DNA of 64,000 bases from Puccinia triticina (GCF_026914185.1 NC_070558.1:4464001-4528000); one strand, 5' to 3'. Counted from the first letter of the stretch, positions 22,300 through 34,958 are shown. Numbers and translations are program-made. The notes: generated by a model from the letters alone, not told the origin.

Positions 22300-23850
22300 A
22301 ATCTTCCAGAATATTTGAGGTTTGTGAAGTTTGATTGAAAATACTGTCAGTGGAACGAACTCGGTGCAAGATTACCTCGGAGCATGAAAGTTCGGGTGTG
22401 GAAGGCTATAGAGATCGTGAGGAACACCTGCCCAGTGGGGATCATGATGTGATTCTCGAACAGGGGTTTGTAACAAACCTGACTTTGAAGCACCTTTGGC
22501 AAGCCATCAAAACAATACCCACAAAAAGTATTACTTGCCCACAACAAGGGGGATTTTTGGAAACTAGAGATTTTAATTTTCAATCCTCCAACCTTGACCC
22601 TTGAGTGACTTTTGGCACTTGGGACTGGTTAAGGAGCAGTTGCTATGGCAAGCCGGTGGAATGTATAACGACGGGGTAAAACTGCCAAACAATTGGCTGG
22701 CAACTCCCGATGCCAAAGGTTAGACAACATCAAGATAAGTGGACCGCCTATGAATGGTTGTAGGACAAACCTGCCCCTGGGATTGGAACAGTTTTTTCGG
22801 TCCTGGCTCTTTTGGCATGCATTAATCCTTGTTTGCGGTCAATCACAATCAACGATATACTCCTCCATTTGGGAGCCTTGATTTACCTTGAAGAAACACA
22901 CCTGCCAAAAATGTGAACAACGCTGAACCACAGTAAGTGATAGAGGTCGGCTGACTCTACACCCATCGACTCTACACCCACCTACAGCCCCTGATTACCC
23001 AAGCTTTATCCCCCAATTGATTATTTCTGTTGCGCTTATTGTCGAATAAAGAATCAGAAGTTTCACCTCTCCATAAGCCATACATCATGTTCATGTGTGT
23101 ACTCAAATTATCTCTAAAAATTCGAACCCAGAATGAGGTGTTTTAGGCAAAAATCGGTACATATAAATTTGTTATCTTGATTCAATGGAACTTGAAGGCG
23201 GGCTTACAGAGCTATTCCCATCGTGGAACGGTTGTGACGAGATAATGTGGATGGCGGAGCACCTCTTGTGTGCGTTGGAGCCTGGACTGTAGATAATAGG
23301 TGCTGTCAGTCTAGTTCATGGATTGAAACGCCTTCCGATCGACGCATGCCTGCCATGAAGTTATTCAACCGTGGTGGTTTATTGGCTGATGAGAAAAGAA
23401 CCAGTCCGCCATCCTGAGAGCGCAAATTGGCTGGGATTTGTGAGTTTCATGACGGGAGACATCCTACTCATTCATCAAACCGAATCGGTCGATTGCTGCG
23501 CCCTGTCCAGGAATCCAAAAGCTTTCTAACAGGCCAGGTTTCGAGGCTCCAATGATAAATCATCACTGTTGCTAATATGAATATGCAGGCGGCGGCCCCA
23601 GGGCAATTCAGTTGTATGTATCGGAATTTTGTTAGCAGGAGGAACTCTTTGGTGCCTCGTGTAGCACAGAGGAACCTGAAAAAAGAGAGAATATGGGTCA
23701 GCGGAAGGTTAAACATCGAGTAGGCTGAAGTAGAACGCACCAGACAAGCAATCTATCCTTTGTTTTGAGCCTATGTAAGGTACATAAATAGCGTGCTGAG
23801 CTTGGCCGCGTCAGTAATCTCCATGGTGACCAGAGATTGTTTCCGCGTTT
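22300..23850. other. No gene seen
   Basis: Mixed unique sequence. Short open frames on both strands lack domains or consistent splice structure. A TATA-like CATATAAAAGG at about 23857 lies upstream of the gene that starts at 24120. Confidence 0.4.
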
Positions 23851-24119
23851 GATTTGGCATATAAAAGGTGGAGTCAGTCAGACAGTCTGTCTGTTCAGAC
23901 TTCATGCCAATCAGCTTCGTCTTCCCCCGATCCCAAGACTAACCTTCACCCTCTCCCCCTCCCGAAATTCTTACTCCTTTCTTTGCTTGCTTCATCCTCC
24001 CAACCATCTTCGCCTTTCCTATCCTTTATCTTTGATGCTCGACAGAACTAGTCGGCCCGTGACAGACTTCAATCGCTGTCCCTCTTCGACAACAATTTGA
24101 ATCGCTAGTCGCTACTTCC

Positions 24120-25609
24120 ATGGAAGTACTCGTCCGCAACTTCTTTGAGCACGACTTTGCAAACCTGGTCGTGAAACGCTTGCAGAACGTGACTACAGAC
24201 AGTCACTTCAATGTCGCAGGTTGAAATAGCTTGATCTTGATGCATCGACGTTTCCTTCACGGTCCATTCCTTTTGGTTTTATTCTTCATGGCGACTTCAT
24301 ACCATGCAGCGTGAACCATGGTCTACTGGTCATGATTGGTTCTCTTGATTCTCGATTTCGCCGAATGTCATCACAACTCTCTGGAACCATTACCATCAAC
24401 TAGATGGATCGAGTTTCTATCTCAATTTCTACAATCTCATTAGTGGGAGCAGGTCGCACCCTGATGAACCATGAAAATTTTTCAATGCGATCATTGCGTC
24501 CAATCAGAGTGATAGATGATTCATAGCGCTACGGACAACCTGTTTGTTCAAGCAGCACTTTTAATTCTGATTCATCGATAGCGCACGCCAAGTGCACAAT
24601 CTTCTCCATTTCCGTTCTCTTCGCCGACTGAGGTGGCTTTAGGCTTGCGCTAGCAGTTTGTGTCTGCAAGTTATATACTCCGAATACTGTTACAAGTTTT
24701 TGATGACTTCTAATGTTCCTTTTGAGAACACAAAGCGTATGAACCTGAGGTGCACATCAATGGCTCATTCTCAATTAATGCCAGAAATTGGACGCGTTGG
24801 ATTGTGTATGTGAGTCTTCTTCTCCTCTTCATATTATGTAGCCGCAACTAACTGAAGTTCCTTTTTTCTCATTTCCGCTTACCAGGGGAGATATCCCGCC
24901 TGAGCTGCATGTTTCTCACCTGGGCCTATCCAACGCAGTGTACATCCATGCTCAGCTTCATTATATTGGCTTTCCTTCTCGAAGTTGGCTCAGCAGTCAA
25001 TATCTGCAATACGTCCCGAACAGAACGTTACTCGCTGAGCCTGATGTTATTCGAAGCTCTTCTCTGACAACGTATCCCAACGGAATTCAATGGGAAGCGA
25101 AGGAACAATCACTCTTCTGCTATTCTCATTCGTGGGACGCGTCAGATGGCATATGTGAGTCACGATTTCATCTTCTCTTAGGAGCGGCAACGAACTCCCG
25201 TCTCACTTTTACTCGGACGTGCTAATGGAGTTTCCGGGTCTTCGTAGCATCAGAGGAACGCGTAACAAGTGAAGCAGTCTTCATTGCATCAAATATGCGG
25301 GCCTGTCCGCCTAACCACTTTGAACAACACCCGCACATAACATTCGCATTTAATTATGTATCTCTGGTTATAACTGCCTTTCAAGAAATGATGGCCAGCT
25401 GAACTCAAAGGTGCGTGTTCTCAGTTCCACAGCGGAGTGACGACATACCTGAAGGATATCCTGACTAATTGTTCCATTTTCTCCTGGGTCTCATTCGACC
25501 TTGCCATTTTTCGTTACTTCGGTTGCTTTACAATCACCACCTCTTCCTCCTAGGCATCCGTATCCTGTTAAGAGTTTTTGGCGCTTGTGCGGTGATATTG
25601 ACCCTTTGA
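24120..25609 (+). CDS. Six-exon gene of unknown function with a hydrophobic C-terminus
   Basis: Proposed exons are 24120-24219, 24727-24805, 24886-25154, 25248-25357, 25425-25521 and 25554-25609, all with GT-AG borders and matching phases, giving 236 residues. The protein starts MEVLVRNFFEHDFANLVVKR, contains YEPEVHINGSFSI, GDIPPELHVSHLGLSNAVY and EAVFIASNMRACPPNHFEQH, and ends in a hydrophobic tail (GIRILLRVFGACAVILTL) that could be a membrane anchor. I do not recognise the family. Exon 1-2 joining (about 500-bp intron) is the weakest step. A TATA-like box near 23857 is the only promoter hint. Similar coding-like pieces continue to 26330, so the true 3' end may differ. Confidence 0.5.
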
Positions 25610-25699
25610 AATCTCTGCGGGTTCAGCCAAGAGTTCTTGACCTGTTGACTGGGAATATATCCCGAAAGATGTCTTCAATCCATAGTATTCATTGCTCAT

Positions 25700-26330
25700 G
25701 AGTCTTGGAAGTCTGTTTGGTATGTGTGCAGACCGTAACACCTTATCCTATCCTCACAAGCGGGGACATCAAGACTAATGTTCCATGGCCAAAGGCTCTG
25801 GTAATAGGCTCAGCTGGCATCGGTCGTATCCGAACTTCCCCGTACTCTCAACTATCTTTTTTCGATTATTCAAACCCAAGTGGCATTCTGCATTACGGCG
25901 GCAGGAGCTTGACGATCTGCTGAAGATGAAAAGGCATGGTTCGGCTGCACTTGGCTGATGTTGCCTTGTACTACAAAAGTCGGATGAATCGATAACGAAA
26001 AACAGCAGTCTTCCGATGTGTGTAAACTCTGATTTGCTTTCTTTCTTTTAGGATGCCTCCTATCCTGGAGTAGAATATCCTGCTCTCTGGTTCTCAGTTA
26101 GCGCAGATCAACCTATCGGGGGATCGCACTATTGATTGGCATCAGCCAGTCTCAAGAGTGTCGATGAACGTAAATGGTTGAAGATCAAAGACATTTCCTT
26201 CGCTCCAAGGAAATACATTTTCCCCTCTCTTGATGCAAAAATCTATGTAGCGTCCCACATCCTTTCAAGTCAAGGGTCTCAAGAAAGTGTTGTAAGTAGA
26301 ATCAAATTAATAGCCAATTCAATCCATTTT
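25700..26330 (+). other. Coding-like fragments, possibly further exons
   Basis: Pieces such as VPWPKALVIGSAGIGRI (about 25760-25830), YPALWFSVSADQPIGG (about 26075-26130) and DISFAPRKYIFPSLDAKIYV (about 26190-26250) read like protein and are separated by GT/AG-bounded gaps. I could not connect them into one frame with the 24120 gene. They may be a second gene, alternative exons or a decayed paralogue. Confidence 0.3.
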
Positions 26331-26399
26331 GAATCATTTGCTGATCAGTTTGTGAGGTTGCAAGTTGGCATGTTTCATTCGATAAGTTGAGGAATAATA

Positions 26400-27590
26400 T
26401 TCATCAACAAATCTTGCGTGCGGACAGACCCGGCTGTAAACTTTCCGAGAACGTGCGCCAACAGCGGATTTATAACCCAAGGAACAAGCACTCATCTTCA
26501 GCTGGACCTGAATACGACAGCCAGCGAAGGAAATTTGGATTGGATCAGGGTAAGGAGACGACTGGGGGCAAAGAAAAAAACAACACATGAAGGGTATATG
26601 TGCCCTGACCTATAGCTGGGTGGGCTATAGGCTACGCGGGACAGGTGAAAGCTGTGTGAAATGGCACGTGTAAGGAGTGTGAAAGCTCAAATGGGTACGT
26701 ATGTAATTTGTACTAGGTAGATGAGTGAGGAGGAAAACAACGGGCCAGCAGGGTCTCTTTATACCCTGCGGCTATCATGAGATATCGTAGACAAGAGGGG
26801 CGCTCCCTCAGGGAGAGCCCTGAGAGGCTCGTGGCGTAACAAGAAGAAAAGGGAGTAACCGGCGTGGTATCTTAGGGACAAGCCGGGATACAATGAATGA
26901 AACGGGCCTAAAGCCCACACATGGAAGCACGTAAGGAGGAAAGAAATGTAGGAAGGGGCGCCAACGTCGTCTTGAGGCGGAGGCGCCGGTCGTAAGAATA
27001 CCCGGGGCTGTTGCCAAGGCGAGGGTGAGGTCGGAGCCCGCCGGAAGGGCGGAGAATCCTGAAACGAGGAGAAGGCCCAAGCCCGTTGGGAGGGCGAGGG
27101 TCGGGTGAATCTTGGAGCCGGTGGCCGGGTGTCACGGGCACGGCTACAGACCTACAAGTTCCCGCCCAAGTATTTGTTCGATTGGTTCCTTACGTGACCT
27201 TGCCGCGGGGATCGACAGCCGGCTTGAGGAAGAGATGACAGGAACACGGACCGGAATTTGTCTCATGCCTTTGAAGTCCGAGAGTCTTTGGAAGCGGTGG
27301 ATTCGTGAAAATTCTCTTCGGGGCTGCTGTGGTGTCAGCGCACAAAGCTTGGACCCGGATTACGTAAGGCCCACTGCCCTCCTCCAGCTCCTCCGTTTCG
27401 AATCCGTCCACTTTGAGCACTCCAGCTCTCCACCTCTTCACCATTTCCAAATATTTATACATCCCAGCCATAATCCATCCATCTTCCTTCCTTCCATCTC
27501 ACTGCACCCAACAATCACATCCTATCATTATCATCAAACCCACCTATTGGCTCTACCTATTATAACCAGCCCAATTATCTTGATATCACC
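26400..27590. other. Intergenic, GC-rich; no gene seen
   Basis: Upstream of the cupredoxin-like gene. The region 26800-27150 is GC-rich with overlapping open frames on both strands of low-complexity Pro/Gly/Arg composition that I do not regard as genes. The last 100 bp before the ATG at 27591 is C-rich on the plus strand, as is common in fungal promoters. Confidence 0.4.
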
Positions 27591-28718
27591 ATGAACACGC
27601 AACTCCTAACCGTCTTCGCATCAGTCGGGGTGGCCATGGCTTCAGACTTTCGTGTAAGCTCATGACCAGTACAATCAGGTCTTTCTCCTCGGTCGTCAGC
27701 TACTCATCACATTGGCTTAACATTTTACGTGGGTAGGTGACCGTCGGGATCTCTCAAATCACCGGTCAAGTAGGAACCGGGCTCGACCCTAACCGAATCG
27801 TCCCAGCCGGTAAGCCACTGGTTCTCTCACCACCAGAATCAATCAGCCCCAATGACTCTTCCCTGCTCGGTTCAATCTAACACGTTATAAAACAACAACA
27901 ATACGTCTGAATTTCCAAAGCTGGCGACACCATAACCTTCAGCTGGTTGATCCCGTCCTACATCCAGAACCCTGCCACCGGAACCTACAGTGTCACCCGT
28001 AAGCTTTGACCGCAGAAATTTAACCCTCAAGCTTCGGACACAAGAAACAATTCGTCTAATTTTCTTTCTGCCTTTCTTCAGAGGGCACGTACGACGCGCC
28101 TTGCAAGCCAATGGGCGGTGGTTTCGACAGTGGACCAAAGACTACTGGCCCTGAAAACGCCGGTCAAGCACCAACCATGACTTTGTAAGCAACTTTCTGC
28201 TGCCGGAATAAACTGAAACTGACTGATCTTCTTCCCGCATTTGTTAAATCAATCAGCCAAGTCAAGGACGACAAAGTTAGTGGATTTTCCCTCTCTGAGA
28301 TCCGAATGACTGATGTGGTGACCACAAGCTTATTTCTGCTTCAACCGTTCTATAGCCGCTCTACTTTTTCTCGTCGGTCGATGACCAATGCAAGAAGGGT
28401 ATGGTTCTTGGAGTCAACACGCCCGCCTCTGGTCCGGGTAGCGTTGAGTCGTACATCATCGCCGCCGGTGGGAACCCGAACGCTGACACGACTACTAACG
28501 GAACTGCCCCGGCTGCCCCGGCGTCCACCAATACCACCTCCACCTCCGCTTCTGCCTCTAAGAACAACACATCTTCAACAACCCAGTCTAAGCAACCCGT
28601 CAACGCTGGTTCAACTAACTCAACTTCTGCCAAGCCTCAGAACAGCGCCGCTATCGCTACCGCCCCTCACTCACTTTTCGCTGTCATCGGTCTCTTGTCT
28701 ACCGCATTCTTTCTTTGA
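27591..28718 (+). CDS. Secreted, GPI-anchor-like cupredoxin-fold protein
   Basis: Six exons (27591-27653, 27737-27809, 27921-27998, 28082-28184, 28257-28275, 28356-28718) give 232 residues with all phases consistent; exon 5 is only 19 nt. An N-terminal signal peptide (MNTQLLTVFASVGVAMA) precedes the fungal extracellular cupredoxin pattern: DPNRIVPAAGDTITFSW, YSVTQGTYDAPC, GGGFDSGP, then PLYFFSSVDDQCKKGM. A Ser/Thr/Asn-rich linker and hydrophobic tail (HSLFAVIGLLSTAFFL) fit a GPI attachment signal. In copper-binding relatives the motifs are HSVTQ and HC..GM; here both His are replaced (Tyr, Gln) while Cys and Met remain. So it probably does not bind copper in the classical way. Location is expected at the cell surface; role unknown. 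Confidence 0.82.
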
Positions 28719-29366
28719 AAGTCCCAGCCCTCAGCCCCTTTTCCCGTCCTTTTCTGAAGCTGGATCGCATGCACTTTCTTTTCATAAGATTTGCACATGG
28801 ATCGTCTCTTCCCTCGTCCTTTTTGTTGTAACCTTGATTTGATTTGCTTTTCTGTTCACGACACCCTACCTACGCGTTTTTCTTTGATTGATTGATTATT
28901 GTTACGAAACCTTTTTACGCTGGATTAACCATGTTTGGTTCGAGCCCGTCACTGTTGAGCGTTGTGGTATCACCTTTGATTTGGGTGAGTACCCTTACAA
29001 TTCAGTCAGTCTTCTTGCATCAAGCTAGAAACAACACAAATACACCAGATTTCGGCAAAACATTGCTGCTGATATGGAATTCATACCCGGCGCTTCTTGA
29101 GACACCTGACTTGACATGTCATTTGTCCCTGTGTAAATTTATCGATCTGTTTGAGGTGCTTGGATTGCTCATTCAAAGATAAACCAAGGGGCTTGAAAAA
29201 GACCCTCAAGTCTTCACAGAAAATAACACCCGAGATTGCAGGACATTGGGAGCACTGGACCACTTCCCGTGCAATCTGGCACCTCCGCAGAAGCGCGAGC
29301 GGACAAAACCTGCAAGATTTCACGCCATCTTTATTTTGCCGCACAGGGTCGCATGCCACGCGGCCG
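28719..29366. other. 3' flank of the cupredoxin-like gene; no gene seen
   Basis: C/T-rich sequence just after the stop, then unique sequence. No supported gene. Confidence 0.4.
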
Positions 29367-29450
29367 TTTTTTTTTTTAAAGTGTAATTTTGCCTTTGGCA
29401 TTGCACACTATGAATATGATGTTATCTACCTACAAGCATTTTTGTTATTT
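29367..29450 (-). mobile_element. 5'-truncated LINE tail
   Basis: A T run followed by AAAGTGTAATTTTGCC and GCATTGCACACTATGAATAT matches the 3' terminal sequence of the full-length LINE at 50103-50160, also directly next to its poly(A) tract. Similarity fades after about 60-70 bp, so this is a severely truncated insertion in the same orientation. Confidence 0.6.
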
Positions 29451-29499
29451 ATGTTTGTAGTTTGTTTTTTTCAGTACTTGTTTCTATGGGGCCAAGTTC

Positions 29500-30138
29500 T
29501 GTAGAGGATGTGGTAATCTTAACAACTAGGGAGAATGAGTTGTGATGTGGGTTTTGTGGGGTGGATGGGGTGCAACCGTTTTTCAGGTTGATTCAATTGG
29601 GTAAAGGGTGTTGAAATTGAAAATTTTTTATACATGTATTTGGGATTTGAACACCGGACTCATCACTCTCTTCGAAGTGATTATACTATGTTGTTGCAGG
29701 GGAGACACCAAGCTTCCGTGGGTGATGGTTAGCGCTAGGCCATCTGGACCCTTTTATGTACACAAAAGCGTCCAGCTGAAACCAATCTGGTTGGCCAAGA
29801 GACAATACATTTTGATTTTCCTTTGACCAAAGATCAGCACAAAGTGCTTCACTTGGCACTACTCTACTTGTCAACAAAATTAATCATTAACAAGTTGAGT
29901 AAAGAGTACAGATGTCATTTTTACATATGGTGTGCATCAATTTACTTCCCCAACGGCCATATGGTAGAGCCACTGTAATTTGGCCATCTGGTCTGGCTGC
30001 CCCATTTGGTGGATGTGCTGCAAGAAATTGACTATGAGTCCTAAGTCCCTCCTTTGGAGGCTTGCTCCGGGGTGCTTTGTGCCAGCCCATGACAGCCTGG
30101 CCAGGCTGTACCAGCCCCCCCCCCCCCCCCCAATAGGC
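29500..30138. other. No gene seen; C homopolymer at its end
   Basis: About 29640-29750 resembles a degraded tRNA-like sequence on the minus strand but does not fold (see rejected items). A run of about 17 C ends near 30131. Confidence 0.4.
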
Positions 30139-30294
30139 GGGTTCACAATTGAATTTTAAGAAACCTTAAGAGCCCATTTTGAGGCCTTTATACATGAACA
30201 ACTTTACCCAAATGTGCTTAACAATCTTTCAAAAAAGGTTGGTAATAAAGGTGAGATGGGCTCCAAAGTTTTTTTAAAATTCTATTGTGAACCC
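30139..30294. mobile_element. MITE of 156 bp with ~50-bp inverted ends
   Basis: The ends read GGGTTCACAATTGAATTTTA and, inverted, GGGTTCACAATAGAATTTTA. Similarity continues inward through AGAGCCCAT/GGAGCCCAT, about 80% over 50 bp. No clear target-site duplication, partly because of the adjacent C runs. There is no coding capacity. Confidence 0.75.
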
Positions 30295-33200
30295 CCCTGA
30301 TGTGAGGAACTTGTGTTAAGTTAGATTCACCAGGGCAGCCAGCAGCACTAGGAAGTGTTTCAGGATCACCAGCTCCATCCTCAGGCTCCAGCATTGCTGC
30401 CCAATCTCAATGTCAACCCTTGAGACTTTTGACAAGTCCAAAAGGGTTACAAAAGTGGATTAACTAAAAGACAATAATTAATTAATTGAGCAACACACGG
30501 GCGCGGAACTCAAGATATGAATAATGAATAAGAAATGAATAATACTAAAAACCACAATCACTATAAAAGATATTCATGAAATTACAAAGAAAGAAGAAAC
30601 TCCTAAAGGAAAACTTAGAGCTGCACAATGAGGAGAGCACAGTTGGAGTTGCAGAGAGAGAAATATTATACCGTTGAGGGACAAGAGAGAGAACCTCCAA
30701 CCCAGAGAATCAGAGATCAAACAATTATTTCAACATCTCACTCCGATATCAAAACCAAGGTAAAGACTGCTACTCAGATAGACTTATTTCAGTGTTACTA
30801 TTAGTATCCCAAAATCATAGACTCTATTTGACTAGCCCTTACTCTTTAGACTTATTTGAATGAGATCAAAATAATATTGACTTCAGATTATCTCCTACTC
30901 TTCATATTATAGAATTCTCAGAGAAATCATTCTTCTATGGAGGTGCTGGACCAACAAAAACAGCCAATTTTATGTTTTTTTGTGAAATGCCAGTAAATCC
31001 ACGACAAAATGGACAGATGAACTGACAAAGCAGCCATTGTCATGCTTTCAGAGCACAATCCAGCCATCTTGGTGTTGGTCTGATGGCGCCTCTAGCCCAA
31101 AAAAATAGCCACCATGGCTCTGAGCCGTCATTCCTAGCCAAACATGGTGCCTGAGTCAACATTCCTAGACAAAAATGGCTCTGAACCAGAAATTCTTGTC
31201 AGTCATGTTTCATATTTTGACTCTAGCCATCTTTCCTTGCTGCTTCCAGCATCCACCAAACATGTGGGATCAGTATCTGTCTGTATCAGTGTATGTATTT
31301 ATATAATGCATGTGTAGCAGTACTCAAACAGGTTTCAGTGTCAGGATTTGTTATACATCCTGTAATAGTAAGGTGAGCAGCCTGGTTCCTATATATACCT
31401 CTTCTGTTTTAACCCGCTCCAGCCTCCAACTCCCCCCTCATTCTCGGCAACTTCTTTATCATTCAACAGGGGGTCGGTTAGGTGCCCTGAAGAGTTGGTC
31501 AAGCTGTTTACATGCTGCCTTTTGACATTGTGCTCTCTATATCATGCTGCTCTCTGACTTGATTGGGGGTCGGTTAGGTGCCCAGGAGAGTCAGAACAGC
31601 ATTACAGAGCATTGATTTGAGGAATTGAGACCAATCCAATGGCTTCAACTTCTGTGAGTCAACTGGACTCTGCAAGGGAGACCTGTTCCCACCAACAAGA
31701 TCACTGAGGAGCATGCTGCTGCATGTACATACCTTACCAGCCAGTGGCAAGATTTCATTGTTGCCCACTTGATCGCCAAGGCTCCTGGAAAGTTGTTTAT
31801 AAAGTACCTTGGCTTCCCAAGGGCTACCAATGAGCTGGTTCAAAATCCTGGACGCACTGGGGACCGGGTGGTTGGTCTCTTTTGCTTGAGCCATGGGTAA
31901 CACATCCTTCTGCTCACAGTTTTGGCGCCGTGCCGCGGCGCCTGGGGAGTCCCAAAAGCCGGTTGGGCTTCCCAAGACTCTGTGTGGGTTGGAGGGAGTT
32001 TTGATCCCCGGTCTGCTGAGAATGTTCCTCCCAAGGGCCTTGCTTCGGCTAGAGCTTGCCCAAGAGGGATCTCTTGGCTGAGCAACGTTGGTAAGGGAGG
32101 AGGGGTTAGCAAAGTGGGTCCTCCGGGAGCAGGCGCAACCCAAAAGGAAGCAATTACTAAGGCACTAGTGGAAAGTTTAACGGTTCCTTCCTGGGGGCAA
32201 AAGGGCAGGCAGGGACTGAGTGGACTATGTACACACCTCCCTGTACTTCCGCTGGCACGTGATTACGCTGGAATCTACAGCGCCCCTTGTCACGGAAGTG
32301 CTTATAGGATCCTACAGTTGTACAGGGACCAAGCTAGGCGGTCATGGGCTACTTTGCTCCCACTTTGCTCCCAGTAACAAATATTCTTTCTTGTTTTGTT
32401 TTTTTTTTTAAAAAAAAAAGTGAAACTAAAAAGCTGTCCGACATGTCGGTCCAGCACCTCCATATTCTTCTACCCGTACTTGTTAGAGAACAGTGCCTAG
32501 GATATCAACTCCGTAATGTGAAGCCTGGCCTACTAAACAGTTTGCTATAAGTGGCTATGAAACTATCCAAGAGGATAGTTTGCCAAATGCTTGCCTAGTA
32601 AACTTAGGATAATTAAGATTTAGGGTCTTTGGTCACAATGATGATATAAATGTAGATTATATTTTGAGTTTAGAGTTACAAGAGTTTAGATTTCTCGGAT
32701 AACAAAATATAATGTGAAGAAGGACTATAACAAAGAATATCCCAATGGGAAAATAAAGAAGAAAGAGGGAGAAAGAACAACCAAAGAGAGCAATAAAACC
32801 AACAGAGTAACGAGAGAACTGATGACATCATTGGAAAGGTTAACACATCATAGATAATGAAAATGATAAAGTAATTCAACTTTCATCGGAGAAATCCCAA
32901 TGCCAATTGAATCTGCATTGCAATCTAACAATCTTCAAGGATTAATCAGCATGATTCGCTCATCATAAGTCATGCTAACCAAACCGGGTCGTTACACGTA
33001 AGCTCTCACCTTCCAATCTAAACTACTACATATAGTGATCTCATTGTCACTCCGCTATTCTTATTCTCCTTATCTCAATCATACTTAAACTCATTTAAAA
33101 AATCTAAACATCTTTATAAATATAAACGTTTGGGTTTTTTGGTAATAACCCATCCGCGCTAATATAGCCGGGAAGAAACCATAAGATCACATACTTATCT

Positions 33201-33660
33201 GTGATCTAACCTCCTATAGACTTCTATCAGGAGAGGCTAGCTTTTGCGGCTCAACCAGTCCATTTGGACTAGCAAATAATACACTTAAAGTAAAACTCAT
33301 AAATAATCCTATTCCTTTTATCTTTATTTCTCCTTTTCTTCTTTCCTAGTTGTATCTAGATTTGCAGTAAATACATCTATATTTACTGCACCTTTGTCCA
33401 GCTAGCTCTCTACGCGAGAGCGCCCGCTGACACTCAAGATCATTCCCTCCCAGAAACAAAAGGCAAGCAAATCTGTAGTCCTGGATGATTCTGACAAAGA
33501 ACCACCAGCCACAGATTGTTTGAAGTCCCAGGAATTGACCAATGAATAAGAGCAAAGTAAGCGTAAATTTGATGGCGTAATTTGCCTGGTGTCAAAAAAA
33601 CTCACCCCGTTCCCACCAGAATTCCCCCGAGGGAGGCACTTTGATAAGTTAGCATAAGAT
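30295..33660. other. Repeat debris; no supported gene
   Basis: AT-rich 30420-31000 and 32580-33390. A TG...CA piece at 31313-31468 with a TATA-like CTATATATACC inside is followed by GGGGGTCGGTTAGGTGCCC, and this string recurs about 94 bp later (31564-31582). The minus-strand frame of 189 codons at 31574-32143 has no domain I recognise. A T run joined to an A run at about 32400-32420 may be another retroposon tail. Confidence 0.35.
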
Positions 33661-33689
33661 GTACACCACGGCTGCAAGAAAAGTATCTT

Positions 33690-34165
33690 GCTACCGTTCC
33701 CAAACGTTTCAGGGTTTGAAACAGTCCCTGGGAACGTTTCCGGTTGTAAAGTGGTTCCCGGAAACGTTTCCAGTTGAAACATGGTCACTCATAACGTTTC
33801 TGGTTGCCCAATGGTTCCCAGAAACGTTTGAGGTTTTGAAACGGTTCGACAAAACGTTTCAGGCGTTTTCAACCACTCTGCAACGTTTCACACAACCAAA
33901 CTGGTTGACATGAACGTTTGTGCATGCCTACTGATCACAAACGTTTGAAAATGGTTCGCCAGACCAATTCCGTTCGAGAAAACGTTTGCATGGCCCTCAG
34001 TTGGTTGGTGAAAACGTTTACCGCGCATACAACGTTTAATGTAACGTTTTTGAGCAATGTAAACGTTTACGGTCGAATTTAACGTTTCTTGAAACAATTT
34101 TGAGCTATGTAAACGTTTAGGACCGGTTTTGACAAAACAATAAGTTAATAAAACGTTTGCACAAC
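33690..34165. repeat. AACGTTT subterminal repeats, left end
   Basis: About twenty copies of AACGTTT (mostly AAACGTTT or AACGTTTC) at irregular 15-40 bp spacing. AACGTT is self-complementary, so the core is the same on both strands. Such clusters near both ends are the hallmark of CACTA elements. Confidence 0.85.
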
Positions 34166-34249
34166 CAAGTGCAAAGGTTTTTTCGGATATCAAGCTCTCA
34201 AGTCTCCTCCAACCATCGCATCCCCTTGTTCCCCATTCCGCCCATCGCG

Positions 34250-34958
34250 ATGTCCTCCCCCGCCCCATCCCCTTCAGACTACGGAGTTTCCCAGGAACCG
34301 CGACAAGGCCCGATGCACCGCGACAATGAGGCGCCGTTTGGCGTGGCCACTGCTTGCAACCTCCGCGAACTTCATTACGTGGCTCCAACCACCACCTCCG
34401 GCATCACGTTATTCATCAACTACAAGCTCTTCGCCAAGGTCCGATACGATGATGAGGATCATCACTCCTACAGAAGCATCGAGACGGAGCGCCATCTCAC
34501 CCCCGTCCACATAAGCGGCCAGGACATGCAGGCCATGGAATTCCCGGAGTTCAAGGCGCGCGTCATGAAAGCCATTCGCTGCCAGGCCACCAACAGATAC
34601 TCGCTCGACATACTGGCGGTTTACGCCGATTTCAGGGGACTCCTCACTTGGAACTACGGGTTTACGCAAGGTCCGGTCCCTCAGCCTGTCAATATCGCGA
34701 TGCAACCGATCTCGTGCTTTTCCGTCTTCAAGTACAAGTCCATGGACGTTTACGCAGGGCGTAGGACATACCTTTTGCTAGAGATGGACCCAGCGTCGAT
34801 TACTCTCCAACCCAACGCAGTAATGTCCTTACTAGTAAGTCCCTCTCCTGCTGCCTCCCTTCATCCCTGCTGACAATATCCACTATTCTTAGTGTCGCCA
34901 CAGAATGGCCGGATTTATCTTAGAGGAGATCCCAGATGACAACCGACAACAGCTGTAG
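34250..34958 (+). CDS. CACTA-element accessory protein 1, unknown function
   Basis: Two exons, 34250-34834 and 34893-34958 (intron 58 bp, GT-AG, phase 0), give 216 residues. The start was chosen at MSSPAPSPSDYG; an in-frame upstream extension to 34157 exists but runs into the subterminal repeats. The protein contains GITLFINYKLFAKVRYDDED, SLDILAVYADFRGLLTWNYG and ends FILEEIPDDNRQQL. I recognise no domain. Its place directly inside the left subterminal repeats and its intact frame suggest that the element carries it for its own use, perhaps as a DNA-binding or regulatory protein analogous to TnpA of plant En/Spm; this is inference. Confidence 0.65.

Noticed and set aside
29640..29755. tRNA gene or SINE head on the minus strand
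   Set aside because: Box-A-like TGGCCTAGCGCTAA and box-B-like GTTCAAATCC are present at tRNA-like spacing, but the T stem and acceptor stem do not pair. At most a degraded tRNA-derived repeat.
31574..32143. 189-codon minus-strand ORF as a gene
   Set aside because: No domain, no splice structure, and overlapping open frames of similar length on the other strand in a repeat-rich interval.
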